A DNA stretch of 44,177 nucleotides from NCBI GenBank assembly GCA_029246105.1, contig JAQWOA010000042.1:1-44177 (forward strand), read 5' to 3'. Each line of letters begins with the position of its first letter. Within the stretch, counting starts at the first letter, position 1. Positions 9,351 to 17,963 of this stretch are shown piece after piece. The translations under genes were made by a program, and so were the position numbers. The notes beneath the pieces were generated by a model. That model searched no databases, had not been told where the DNA came from, and saw only the letters and a list, made by a program, of their open reading frames with translations. The stretch comes from Woeseiaceae bacterium. GTDB lineage: Bacteria > Pseudomonadota > Gammaproteobacteria > Steroidobacterales > Woeseiaceae.

Positions 9351-10601
9351 TCAAGAATCGTCTGCAGCTGGATTTATATCAGAACTGGAATCATCAAGTT
9401 CTTTGGAAGTATCTGGTGTACTTTGTGTCGATCGATTTTGTACAACTTCATAAGCGCCAATAGTTCCATTGTCGCTTTGCACATAAAGTCGATTTCCCAT
9501 GACTAATGGATCGCTTGTAATTGCGTCACGACCGAAACGAACACGCGCAACGAGCTCACCGCTGAATCCACTTATGAAATGTAAATAACCTTGAAAGTCT
9601 CCTACAACAACCGCCTTATTAAACGGTACTGGTAGAGTTAGTTCGCGACGCAACAAATCATCATTTGTCCAAATTTCATCACCGTTACTACGCTTAAGCG
9701 CAATAACTTCGCCGTCATCACGCACGGTATAAATGCTATTCCAATCTGCTGCCACACCAACATATGATGATATTTCACGTGACCACAAAAGCTGGCCAGA
9801 TTCAGCAGCAATTGCAGCAAGACGCCCCTGATACCCAGCCGCATAAACATCTTGACCGACAACAGCGATAACCCCATCAATATCAGATAAACGATCAAGA
9901 TCCGATCGCCCAGTTGGCATCGCCAACATCGAGTCCCATTGGATGTCGCCTGTTTCCAAGTTGATCCCAACCAAACGGCCATTATCAAAGCCTGCAACTA
10001 TCAATGGACCAACTATTAACGGTGATGCAGTGCCGCGCATTGTAAGCAATGGCATCGTTTGTTCAATTTCCCAGCGCTGTTTACCATTGACTCGCGCTAA
10101 TGCAAGAAGGCGATTATCAATCGTCTGAACAATCACCGTATCACCATCGATTAGTGGACGAGCTAACATCTCACCACCGACAGATTTACGCCACTGTTCT
10201 TCACCAGTTGCGGCATTGAGGAGAATGGCCTCACCATCTTTTGTAGCAACTGCGACAAATCCCTCATTAACTCCTGGGCCAGCTGAAAGCTCAGCTGTAA
10301 GATCTGTCTCCCAACGAGAGTTCCCAGTTTCAGGGTCCACGGCCAAGACCTTACCATCCTGACTTGCGGCGTATATTAGATTGCCATCATCAGCTAAGCG
10401 TAAACCAACTAACAGCTGATTCGATGCGCCACCAATTTTAGCACTCCATACTTTTTTAACCCGCAAGGTAGCATTAAAATCGACCAATTCTTCTGGCTTA
10501 AGTTCTTCGTCTTCCTTAGATTCAAAAACACCACAGGCGGAGAGCAGTGCTGACATAATGAGCAACCCAATAGGACCAACCAATCGCCAAAAAGTATTCA
10601 C
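9351..10601 (-). CDS. bamB: Outer-membrane assembly lipoprotein BamB
   Basis: BamB is an accessory lipoprotein of the BAM complex, which inserts beta-barrel proteins into the outer membrane. The protein has 416 residues, slightly longer than E. coli BamB (392) because of an acidic Ser/Asp-rich tail. The lipobox LLSAC puts the lipidated cysteine at residue 23. The rest is an eight-bladed PQQ-type propeller with repeated units such as NLIYAASQDGKVLAVDPETG and W-rich turns (GNSRWE, GEEQWR, GKQRWE). The start overlaps the end of the yfgM-type gene upstream by 4 bases. Confidence 0.95.
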   Translation of the reverse strand: MNTFWRLVGPIGLLIMSALLSACGVFESKEDEELKPEELVDFNATLRVKKVWSAKIGGASNQLLVGLRLADDGNLIYAASQDGKVLAVDPETGNSRWETDLTAELSAGPGVNEGFVAVATKDGEAILLNAATGEEQWRKSVGGEMLARPLIDGDTVIVQTIDNRLLALARVNGKQRWEIEQTMPLLTMRGTASPLIVGPLIVAGFDNGRLVGINLETGDIQWDSMLAMPTGRSDLDRLSDIDGVIAVVGQDVYAAGYQGRLAAIAAESGQLLWSREISSYVGVAADWNSIYTVRDDGEVIALKRSNGDEIWTNDDLLRRELTLPVPFNKAVVVGDFQGYLHFISGFSGELVARVRFGRDAITSDPLVMGNRLYVQSDNGTIGAYEVVQNRSTQSTPDTSKELDDSSSDINPAADDS

Positions 10602-11311
10602 TCAGCATCCTTAGGTTCGGATCTATGCACTTCAACCATCTCTTCAATTTCTGATTCAGTCATTACTTTTATTGCAGGTTCTAACTCAGGTAAATCCAAC
10701 GCTTTCCATTTCACCAACTGTTGATCAACTGTGGCTTCCGATAATGGATTCATTAAAACTCTCTGATAAGAATCCGCAGCTTCAGCGGTCCGACCAAGCA
10801 TTGTATAAGCATCACCAAGTACTTCACCAAATATTGCAGAAAATGCATCACCTTCTTGGTTGATCAGAAGATTAATAGCCTCTTCTGGTTTGTCCTGATA
10901 TAAATAAATTCGGGCAAGACGTAATCGTGCAATATTCTTTAATTCGTTATCACTGCTCCCATCTATTACGCCAAGGAGGGCATCTGCTGCTGCTTCGTCA
11001 CGATTCTTATCCATATAAAGACGCGCCATCGCCAGGCCCGCTTGAGCGACATAAATTGTGTCTCTATATGACATTGAGATTTCAATCTCAGTCAACTTCG
11101 CATCATCCAGCCTACCAGCAGAGACATGATTAATTAGTATCTCATATGCTGCGGAAGCATTAAGCTGAGATTGTAAAGTTTTATTTTGATAATAATTGAT
11201 ACCTAGCAGTAAACTGGCGCCAATAACAATACCGCCGATAACAAATGAACCATACTCCGACCACCAATATCGCATTTGGTCAAGTTGTTCTTTCTCTGAT
11301 AGATCGTCCAC
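10598..11311 (-). CDS. yfgM: YfgM-like inner-membrane TPR protein
   Basis: The protein has 237 residues with a single membrane span at about 21-41 and a periplasmic region of TPR-like helices (residues 90-205, for example ARIYLYQDKPEEAI and GDAYTMLGRTAEAADSY). In E. coli YfgM associates with the SecYEG translocon and PpiD and helps hand over exported proteins. The GTG start has an AAGGA ribosome site. It sits between hisS and bamB exactly as in E. coli and Pseudomonas, which supports the identification despite low sequence conservation. Confidence 0.88.
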   Translation of the reverse strand: MDDLSEKEQLDQMRYWWSEYGSFVIGGIVIGASLLLGINYYQNKTLQSQLNASAAYEILINHVSAGRLDDAKLTEIEISMSYRDTIYVAQAGLAMARLYMDKNRDEAAADALLGVIDGSSDNELKNIARLRLARIYLYQDKPEEAINLLINQEGDAFSAIFGEVLGDAYTMLGRTAEAADSYQRVLMNPLSEATVDQQLVKWKALDLPELEPAIKVMTESEIEEMVEVHRSEPKDAE

Positions 11312-11321
11312 AAAACTGTCC

Positions 11322-12593
11322 TTAAAGTAATTTCTGTTTCAGTTTTTCTGCCAGCTCTTCAAGCGCAATATTTATTTGCTCATCAGAGCTACGCATTGGT
11401 TTAAGGCCAATACAACCATCGATAAGTTCTTGTTCACCCAATACCAAAGCAAACTCAGCACCACTTTTATCAGCACGCTTGATTTGAGACTTCAAACTTC
11501 CACCACCTAGGTTCATTTCCAACTTTATTCCTGCAATGGCATCTCGTAGCTCTTCCGCCAATACAAACGCTCGTTCAAGTGCTCCTTCACCCAACGCCAC
11601 TATGTAGACATCCAAATCAGATGCAGGTGTTTGGCCGCCACATGCCTTGTAAAGCGCAACAAGGCGCTCAATACCTATCGCCCATCCAATCGCCGTAGTC
11701 TCACGCCCACCTAACTTCTGCACAAGTCCATCATAACGACCGCCAGAACAAACAGCACCTTGAGAGCCAAGCGCGTCTGTAACCCACTCAAAAACCGTGC
11801 GAGAGTAATAATCTAGACCACGCACCAATCTTGGATTGACGATATAAGTCACACCCGCTTCATCCAGTAAAGTTCGAAGCTCACTAAAATGCGTCGCCGA
11901 TTCCTCATCCAAATAATCAAGCATCATAGGTGCCGCCTCAATAATTGCCTGCATATCAGGATTCTTACTATCGAGGATTCTGAGCGGATTTTGCTCAAGG
12001 CGGCGAATACTATCCTCATCCAACTTATTTTTCACGCCTGTGAAGTATTCAACTAGCGCATCCCGGTAGGAGGCACGCGCTTCAGGTATACCCAGTGAAT
12101 TAATTTCTAACTTTATCTTAGATATTCCTAATTGCTGCCACATGCGAGCACTCATAATTATGAGCTCCGCATCAACGTCAGGGCCTTCGTATCCGATTGC
12201 CTCAACATCGAACTGATAAAATTGCCTATATCTTCCCTGCTGTGGCTTTTCGTAACGGAACATCGGGCCAGACGTCCATAGCTTCTGCTTTTGATTGTGA
12301 AATAGACCGTTCGTCATTCCGGCGCGCATCATTCCAACAGTAGCTTCAGGACGTAATGTCAAACTCTCACCATTTCGATCGAGAAATGTATACATCTCTT
12401 TCTCAACGATATCCGTTGTCTCACCGATCGAACGCTTAAATAACTCAGTATGTTCAAGCAACGGCAATCTAATTTCTGAATAACCATAAGATGCAACGAT
12501 GCTCTGTATAACTGATTCGAGGTACCGAAAAGTATTCGAAGCTTCAGGCAAAATATCATTCATCCCACGGATAGTTCTTGGTTTAGTACTCAT
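11322..12593 (-). CDS. hisS: Histidyl-tRNA synthetase
   Basis: HisS charges tRNA-His. The protein has 423 residues (E. coli 424). Class II motifs are present: RGMNDILP at the start, RPEATVGMMRA, the motif 2 region with FRYEKPQQGRYRQFYQFD, the histidine-binding RGLDYYSRTVFEW, CSGGRYDGL, and motif 3 AIGWAIGIERL. A C-terminal anticodon-binding domain ends the protein. The ATG overlaps the rodZ stop by 4 bases (ATGA). In most relatives ispG lies between rodZ and hisS; here it is absent. Confidence 0.98.
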   Translation of the reverse strand: MSTKPRTIRGMNDILPEASNTFRYLESVIQSIVASYGYSEIRLPLLEHTELFKRSIGETTDIVEKEMYTFLDRNGESLTLRPEATVGMMRAGMTNGLFHNQKQKLWTSGPMFRYEKPQQGRYRQFYQFDVEAIGYEGPDVDAELIIMSARMWQQLGISKIKLEINSLGIPEARASYRDALVEYFTGVKNKLDEDSIRRLEQNPLRILDSKNPDMQAIIEAAPMMLDYLDEESATHFSELRTLLDEAGVTYIVNPRLVRGLDYYSRTVFEWVTDALGSQGAVCSGGRYDGLVQKLGGRETTAIGWAIGIERLVALYKACGGQTPASDLDVYIVALGEGALERAFVLAEELRDAIAGIKLEMNLGGGSLKSQIKRADKSGAEFALVLGEQELIDGCIGLKPMRSSDEQINIALEELAEKLKQKLL

Positions 12594-13435
12594 GGCGCTA
12601 TAATCGTTAACCTTGCAGTTCTACCACGTAGATCTTCGGCGGGAATATCAAACCGCGAACCATTAATCAAAAGGATCACGTTGGCCGCGTCACCAAATAA
12701 GATGTTGAATGGTGCTACGCCAGAAAGATTGACTGTACGACCAGACTTACCGAGATCAAAAAAAAGACGGTGTCCGTTGGCATCCGAAATCTCAGTCCAA
12801 CAATCACCAGAATAAGTAATGCTGAGCTGCGTTTCAGATACATCAGGAATACTAACTATCTCTATGGGTAACTCTGTCACAGTAGCGACTTTTCTCTTAT
12901 CTTCTAGAGCAGAAATCGAGTCATCATGACTCTTGGTGCTTAAATTCAGCTCAACCTCTAGCTTATCTATGGTGGGCAATGGTGCAACTTCACCAATTAC
13001 TGGCTGTACTGGCTCCATGTCGAGATTCTTAAACCACCAATACGCTATCGCTGCAACTGCAATAACCACAATCGCAAAAATCCAAGGCCCTAGAGAAATA
13101 GTTCGGTAAGGCTTACTTCGCGACATTATGAACGACGGCGGACTAATTGTTCGAGTTAATTGATAGTAGTCAGCCATAACTTCAGTCTCATTAACCTTAA
13201 CCAACTGCGCGTACTTTCTGAGATACCCCTTGGCAAACACAGGAGCTCCTAGAACATCAAAGTTATTGCACTCAAGAGCACGAACTTTGTGTTCGTCCAA
13301 ATGTAATTCTTTAACAATGTCAATCAAAGCTATCTGCGAGTCACGGCGAGCCCCTGCTAGGCGTTCGCCCGCCATTGGAACAACTGATTCATCAGCGTCT
13401 TTCTTTTTGTCGTCATTTTCCGTTTTATTACTCAT
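12590..13435 (-). CDS. rodZ: Cytoskeletal cell-shape protein RodZ
   Basis: RodZ links the MreB cytoskeleton to the elongation machinery. The protein has 281 residues. A cytoplasmic helix-turn-helix domain lies at about residues 23-95 (GERLAGARRDSQIAL, VFAKGYLRKYAQLVKV), a membrane span at about 113-135, a linker, and a periplasmic beta domain at about 200-281 (YSGDCWTEISDANG), a typical RodZ C-terminus. The linker is short compared with E. coli RodZ (337 residues). The ribosome site is weak. It is transcribed towards hisS and overlaps it. Confidence 0.93.
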   Translation of the reverse strand: MSNKTENDDKKKDADESVVPMAGERLAGARRDSQIALIDIVKELHLDEHKVRALECNNFDVLGAPVFAKGYLRKYAQLVKVNETEVMADYYQLTRTISPPSFIMSRSKPYRTISLGPWIFAIVVIAVAAIAYWWFKNLDMEPVQPVIGEVAPLPTIDKLEVELNLSTKSHDDSISALEDKRKVATVTELPIEIVSIPDVSETQLSITYSGDCWTEISDANGHRLFFDLGKSGRTVNLSGVAPFNILFGDAANVILLINGSRFDIPAEDLRGRTARLTIIAP

Positions 13436-13441
13436 TACCAG

Positions 13442-13456
13442 TAGTATCGCATACTA
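13442..13456. repeat. Short inverted repeat upstream of rodZ
   Basis: TAGTAT-CGC-ATACTA is a perfect 6-bp inverted repeat 6 bases upstream of the rodZ ATG. Each arm also resembles a -10 box. It could be a small hairpin over the ribosome site, an operator, or chance. The remaining spacer to rlmN (13457-13584) shows no gene and no clear terminator. Confidence 0.3.
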
Positions 13457-13584
13457 GGTTCGTGATTTAGATCGGCTATATATTTGTCGCCTCAAATTAA
13501 ATCGATTATTTATCCTTTAATTGCGAAATATCTTTAGTCATCAAAAAATATAAGGGGGCTCAGCATCAATGGATTACTCATTTT

Positions 13585-14736
13585 TCATACTGATGGAGTC
13601 CTTATCCCTTTATCTTGATTAGCTTTTCCCGAAGATATCTTTGGTGCAATAATCTTCCTTCCTAGCGGTTTTTTGACTCGATCGCTGACTTTGCCAGCCA
13701 GCTGTCCGCAAGCAGCATCAATATCGTCGCCCCGCGTCTTACGTGTAGTCGCAATAAGACCACGTTCCCGAAGTCTGCTCTGAAAGTGTCGTATAGATTC
13801 CACAGAAGAGCGTTTGAATTCGGTTCCAGGAAAAGGGTTGAAGGGTATTAAATTCACTTTCGCCGGCTTACCTTTAAGCAAGCTGACCAACTGATTAGCT
13901 TGTTTAATTGAATCATTCACATCACGCAACATTACGTACTCAAACGTGATAAATCGCCTCGAGCGTTTTTCTGCATATTGCCAACAAGCTTCGAGAAGCG
14001 TTTTAATCGGATGAAGCTTATTAATGGGAACGATTTGATCGCGCAAATCATCAGTTGGAGCATGTAGGGATACTGCTAAAGCAACGTTGCAATCATCGGC
14101 CAATTTATTAATATGCGGAACAATTCCAGAAGTACTCACCGTCACCCGACGACGCGAGATACCATAGGACCAGTCAGACACCAGTATCTCGAGCACTGAT
14201 ACTACATTTCGATAATTAGCTAATGGCTCGCCCATGCCCATAAAAACCACATTGGTTACTGCTGGCTCACCATTGCTGCGCCGAGGTAAATCACGAATCG
14301 CATAACGCACCTGACCTATGATTTCAGCACTTGAAAGATTTCGATTAAAACCTTGAGCTCCCGTTGCACAAAACGAGCAGTCCAGCGCACAACCTACCTG
14401 CGATGAAATACACAACGTTCCTCGATCAGACTCTGGAATAAACACAGTTTCGACCGCCTGTCCAAGGCCGCTCGAGAACAACCACTTGACACAACCATCC
14501 TTGGACTCATATTTAGCCTGTACCTTTGGTGAAGCAATCTCCGCCTCCTCTTTAAGCTGAGTACGCAGTGATTTTGAAAGATCAGTCATTTCGTCAAAAT
14601 CATCAATATCGCGCTGATAAATCCATTGCATAATCTGTCGTGCGCGAAATGGTTTTTCCGATCTCGCAACAAGAAACTTCTCAAGATCGGTCTGTGATGA
14701 TCCGAGCAGATTTATTTTTGTTGTAGTAGTAGTCAT
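13585..14736 (-). CDS. rlmN: Dual-specificity 23S rRNA/tRNA adenine-C2 methyltransferase RlmN
   Basis: RlmN is a radical-SAM enzyme that methylates A2503 of 23S rRNA and A37 of several tRNAs. The protein has 383 residues (E. coli 384). The radical-SAM cluster cysteines are C116, C120 and C123 (CALDCSFC). The glycine-rich SAM-binding segment GMGEPLANY and the C-terminal GDDIDAACGQL, which holds the cysteine that takes part in methyl transfer, are present. It follows ndk by 12 bases on the same strand. pilF, usually next in Pseudomonas and E. coli, is not between rlmN and rodZ. Confidence 0.97.
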   Translation of the reverse strand: MTTTTTKINLLGSSQTDLEKFLVARSEKPFRARQIMQWIYQRDIDDFDEMTDLSKSLRTQLKEEAEIASPKVQAKYESKDGCVKWLFSSGLGQAVETVFIPESDRGTLCISSQVGCALDCSFCATGAQGFNRNLSSAEIIGQVRYAIRDLPRRSNGEPAVTNVVFMGMGEPLANYRNVVSVLEILVSDWSYGISRRRVTVSTSGIVPHINKLADDCNVALAVSLHAPTDDLRDQIVPINKLHPIKTLLEACWQYAEKRSRRFITFEYVMLRDVNDSIKQANQLVSLLKGKPAKVNLIPFNPFPGTEFKRSSVESIRHFQSRLRERGLIATTRKTRGDDIDAACGQLAGKVSDRVKKPLGRKIIAPKISSGKANQDKGIRTPSV

Positions 14737-14748
14737 TTCTAATTCTAA

Positions 14749-15180
14749 TTAACGAGTTCTTGGACAGACGCCGTCATCACCAAAGAAGTAATTGATTTCA
14801 ACAGCCGCCGTCTCTGTTGCGTCTGATCCATGGCAAATATTCTCTTCGATACTCATAGCAAAGTCAGCACGAATAGTGCCTGAATCAGCATCGGCTGGAT
14901 TTGTCGCACCCATAAGATCGCGGTGCTTTATAACTGCCTCATCACCACTCAGAACCGAAATCATGACAGGGCCAGAAGTCATGTAACTAACTAAATCATT
15001 GAAAAATGGACGTTCGCTATGAACGGCATAAAATCCTTCTGCCTGATCTTTGCTAAGGTGCAGCATACGTGCGGCGACAACTTCAAGGCCAGCCTTCTCA
15101 AATCGACCGTAAATCTCTCCGATCAAGTTTTTTTGTATACCGTCAGGCTTAATAATTGAGAGAGTTTGCTCAACTGCCAT
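14749..15180 (-). CDS. ndk: Nucleoside diphosphate kinase
   Basis: Ndk exchanges phosphate between nucleoside di- and triphosphates through a phosphohistidine. The protein has 143 residues, the normal size. The active-site histidine is H117 in [12 protein letters not shown]. The nucleotide-binding residues in [15 protein letters not shown] and [14 protein letters not shown] are intact. A good ribosome site (AGGGAG) lies ahead of the ATG. The 88-base AT-rich spacer up to iscA may hold its promoter. Confidence 0.98.
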   Translation of the reverse strand: MAVEQTLSIIKPDGIQKNLIGEIYGRFEKAGLEVVAARMLHLSKDQAEGFYAVHSERPFFNDLVSYMTSGPVMISVLSGDEAVIKHRDLMGATNPADADSGTIRADFAMSIEENICHGSDATETAAVEINYFFGDDGVCPRTR

Positions 15181-15268
15181 TTGATGCTCCCTTTATTTAA
15201 TAAATATTAACTAAGTTATTTAAGTATTTGTTGATTGCTTGTTCGTAAATTCTTGTCTCAAAAAACTT

Positions 15269-15592
15269 TCAAACATTGAAGCTTTCACCGCAACCGCACT
15301 CACCAGAAATATTTGGATTGCGAAAACTGAAAGCCTCATTTAGGCCCTTTTTAACAAAATCGACTTCTGTGCCATCAATAAACTCCAATGCACCTGAATC
15401 AACGACTACGATAATGCCCTTATCTTTAAAGATAAGATCAGAATCATTAATTTTATCGGCATAGTTGATCACATAAGAATATCCAGAACAGCCTGTCTGA
15501 GTAACTCCCAGACGCAAACCGACACTATTGCCAGACTTATTAAGATAAGTGCGAATTCGATCTGCAGCCGAATTCGTTAGAGAAATTGCCAT
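15269..15592 (-). CDS. iscA: A-type iron-sulfur carrier protein
   Basis: The protein has 107 residues and all three conserved cysteines of A-type carriers: C35 (TGCSGY) and the C99-G-C101 pair near the end (GECGCGESF). The FRNPN text before the CGC motif is typical of IscA. These proteins hold iron or [2Fe-2S]/[4Fe-4S] clusters and pass them to target proteins. It follows the IscU-like gene by 7 bases and ends the trmJ-iscS-iscU-iscA group. hscB, hscA, fdx and iscX, which follow iscA in Pseudomonas and E. coli, are absent; ndk comes next. Confidence 0.93.
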   Translation of the reverse strand: MAISLTNSAADRIRTYLNKSGNSVGLRLGVTQTGCSGYSYVINYADKINDSDLIFKDKGIIVVVDSGALEFIDGTEVDFVKKGLNEAFSFRNPNISGECGCGESFNV

Positions 15593-15599
15593 ATAAGCC

Positions 15600-15974
15600 C
15601 TATTTTATTGTTAGATGATCGTTGATTGCCGCCTTAAGCGATCGAATCGTGTCTTCAAGCACTAGTATACGTCCGGTTTTCTCTATAGGTACAGCAAGAT
15701 CCTGCATTATTGGACCTGTTTCAAATTGTTCAAGATCTTGAACATTGCGACCTTCAAATTGACGGCAAAATAGCTCTACTGCTGCGATAATATGAGGGCA
15801 ACCCCAGGCGCGAAAGCGCAACTCGACTATCGAACTGTCAATAATCCCTGCCGAGAGTCGAATACGCATACCTTGATCCTCAAAATAAGCGGTCGGCCCA
15901 CCTATCACATCGCCAACGTGTATTGGATTTGTAAAGCAGTCATGAACAACTGGATTGTAAGGACTGTCACTCAT
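15600..15974 (-). CDS. Divergent IscU/NifU N-terminal-like protein lacking most cluster ligands
   Basis: The protein has 124 residues. Text such as FTNPIHVGD, VELRFRAWGCPHIIAA and ILVLEDTIRSLKAAI aligns with the IscU scaffold, which assembles [2Fe-2S] clusters on three cysteines. Only the middle one is kept, C59 in WGCPH (E. coli C63). By hand alignment the first cysteine-aspartate (E. coli C37/D39) falls in YFEDQGM, and the E. coli H105-C106 pair is G101-R102. About ten residues are missing after FTNP. A 140-residue frame starting at 16022 exists, but the ATG at 15974 overlaps the iscS stop as ATGA and matches the family start. It probably cannot hold a cluster as IscU does; a sulfur-acceptor or regulatory role is possible. 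Confidence 0.8.
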   Translation of the reverse strand: MSDSPYNPVVHDCFTNPIHVGDVIGGPTAYFEDQGMRIRLSAGIIDSSIVELRFRAWGCPHIIAAVELFCRQFEGRNVQDLEQFETGPIMQDLAVPIEKTGRILVLEDTIRSLKAAINDHLTIK

Positions 15975-17128
15975 AATATCGGACCAGGTGATATACTGCG
16001 AAGCCTCTTTACTGCGCGACAATATAACGATACAGCCTTGTCAATTTCATCTGATGTTGTCATGCGACCTAAACTAAAGCGAATCGCGCTTTGCGCCTCA
16101 ATATCGCTCCTACCTATAGCCCTTAGAACATAGGACGGCTCAAGGCTTTGAGAGTTACATGCTGAGCCCGTCGCAACACATAGAGGTTCGAGGGCTTTTA
16201 GTAAACTCTCGCCCTCTATATCTTCAACTCCAACATTTAAGATACCCGGATATCCATCTTTACTTGGGCCATTAATATGTAAACCATCAATACCTTGTAG
16301 GCCTTGCATTAGTTGTTTTTTTAGTGACGAGAGGTGTTTTAGGTCATCCGTCATTTTCCGCTGCGCCACTGATGCTGCCTTACCGAGCCCCGCAATCAAA
16401 TCAACAGCCAAAGTACCCGGTCGCATACGATGCTGTTGATTACCACCGAACATAAGCGGCTCAATTAAAACATCTTCGGCAACATAAAGTGAGCCCGCAC
16501 CCTTTGGCCCGTAAAATTTGTGCGCAGTCATTGAATACAAATCCACGGGCAGCGCCGCAAGGTCCACAGCAATCTTTCCAGTTGCCTGCGCACCATCAAC
16601 ATGAAACGTAATATCACGCTTGCGGCATATGGAACCGATTTTCTCAATATCTTGTATGGTGCCAATTTCATTATTGATGTGCATAATCGAAACAAGTTGT
16701 GTGTCATCTCGTAAAGCAGCTTCGAATAGATCAAGTGGAAGTTGGCCATCAAGATTTGGCGCAAGCCAAGTCACCTCAAAACCTTGCTTCTCGAGGAAAA
16801 GAAAAGCATCCACAACCGCTTTATGCTCTGTGCGCATGGTAATCAGATGCTTACCGCGATGCTCCCGTTGTTTAGCAGCACCTAAAATAGCTAAATTGTT
16901 CGACTCCGTCGCACCTGACGTCCAAATAAACCTCTCTGGATTCACGTTAAATAACTGCGCAAGCTCTATAGCAGCGTGATGCACAACCGCCAAACTCAAG
17001 CGGCCAGCAGCATGATTTGACGCTGGATTGAAGTAAGCTTCGCTTTGCACTTTTCGCATGTACTCAGCGACACTAGGATGAAGCGGCGTCGTTGCTGCAT
17101 AATCAAGATAGATAAGATCAAGAATCAT
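15971..17128 (-). CDS. iscS: Cysteine desulfurase (IscS/NifS family)
   Basis: This PLP enzyme takes sulfur from cysteine as a persulfide for Fe-S clusters and thiolated tRNAs. The protein has 385 residues (E. coli IscS 404). The N-terminal YLDYAATTPL, PLP lysine K204 (TAHKFYGPKG) and catalytic C324 in a long mobile loop (GSACNSQSLEPSYVL) place it in the IscS/NifS class rather than the SufS class. It starts on the last base of the trmJ stop (TAATG) and overlaps the IscU-like gene at its end, so the three are translationally coupled. The C-terminus is shorter than IscS, so IscU binding may differ. Confidence 0.92.
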   Translation of the reverse strand: MILDLIYLDYAATTPLHPSVAEYMRKVQSEAYFNPASNHAAGRLSLAVVHHAAIELAQLFNVNPERFIWTSGATESNNLAILGAAKQREHRGKHLITMRTEHKAVVDAFLFLEKQGFEVTWLAPNLDGQLPLDLFEAALRDDTQLVSIMHINNEIGTIQDIEKIGSICRKRDITFHVDGAQATGKIAVDLAALPVDLYSMTAHKFYGPKGAGSLYVAEDVLIEPLMFGGNQQHRMRPGTLAVDLIAGLGKAASVAQRKMTDDLKHLSSLKKQLMQGLQGIDGLHINGPSKDGYPGILNVGVEDIEGESLLKALEPLCVATGSACNSQSLEPSYVLRAIGRSDIEAQSAIRFSLGRMTTSDEIDKAVSLYCRAVKRLRSISPGPIL

Positions 17129-17844
17129 TAGCTAGATCCTTTCTTGCGGTCAATGGCAGTCAGAAATCCACGTAAAATATTGATCTCATTCTTGTCTGGA
17201 CGGGCACGAATAAACATTCTTCGCAAGCGACGCATTAAAAAGCGCGGATTGTCTAAGTCAAGAAATTCGAGATCAATCATCGTTTGCTCAAGATGGTCAT
17301 AAAAATGTTCCATTTCATCACCAGTTGCCGGTGACGCTTCGCTTTTAAATCCAGGGTTACCGCCAAGCGAACTAGCGACTCTAAGTTCATACGTTAATAT
17401 TTGCACCGCCATTGCCAAATTGAGCGATCTGAAATTCTGATTCGTTGGTATTGTAAGTAGGGCGTGGCACAGATCCAGATCGTCATTATGCAGCCCAGTT
17501 TTTTCAGGCCCAAAAACAGCTGCAATTTTACCTTTTTTACTCTCCAGTATCATGCGTTCCGCGCAATCGCGCGGCTGCATGCTGGGCCAATTAATGGCTC
17601 GATCACGCGCACTCGCTCCCACAACGTAAACGCAATCGATCAAGGCTTTACTTAAAGTTGTTACAACACTCGCAGCATCCAGCACATCAGACGCTCCTGA
17701 TGCGCGAGCCGTAGCGTCCTCATGTGGGAAGCATTTTGGATTAACTAGTATGAGATCATTCAGATCCATATTCTTCATAGCGCGTGCGACCGCCCCGATA
17801 TTACCAGGGTGCGTTGTTCCGACGAGTACAATACGTATGCTCAT
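17128..17844 (-). CDS. trmJ: tRNA (Cm32/Um32) 2'-O-methyltransferase TrmJ
   Basis: TrmJ is a SPOUT-class methyltransferase that modifies position 32 of several tRNAs. The protein has 238 residues (E. coli 246). The N-terminal VLVGTTHPGNIGAVARAMKNM, the middle VFGPEKTGL and the knot motif TNQNFRSLNLAMAVQI are characteristic. It is the first gene of the trmJ-iscS-iscU-iscA group and divergent from suhB, as in E. coli and Pseudomonas. In those genomes iscR (and cysE in Pseudomonas) lies between trmJ and iscS; here they are absent. Confidence 0.95.
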   Translation of the reverse strand: MSIRIVLVGTTHPGNIGAVARAMKNMDLNDLILVNPKCFPHEDATARASGASDVLDAASVVTTLSKALIDCVYVVGASARDRAINWPSMQPRDCAERMILESKKGKIAAVFGPEKTGLHNDDLDLCHALLTIPTNQNFRSLNLAMAVQILTYELRVASSLGGNPGFKSEASPATGDEMEHFYDHLEQTMIDLEFLDLDNPRFLMRRLRRMFIRARPDKNEINILRGFLTAIDRKKGSS

Positions 17845-17883
17845 TGTTATGACATCTCTGGGACAGGTAACTAAAAGTCCGGT

Positions 17884-17914
17884 ATTCTAACGCTCTGGCT
17901 ACCCCAGCTGACAA
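17884..17914 (-). promoter_or_regulatory. Possible trmJ/isc promoter
   Basis: On the minus strand TTGTCA (17909-17914) and TAGAAT (17884-17889) resemble -35 and -10 boxes, but the spacer is 19 bases, longer than ideal. It would drive trmJ and the genes behind it. No IscR-type operator was recognised. Confidence 0.25.
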
Positions 17915-17963
17915 TAAAGTCTTGAGGAATTGCCAAGTTCTTTGACATCGATGGAATCATTAA

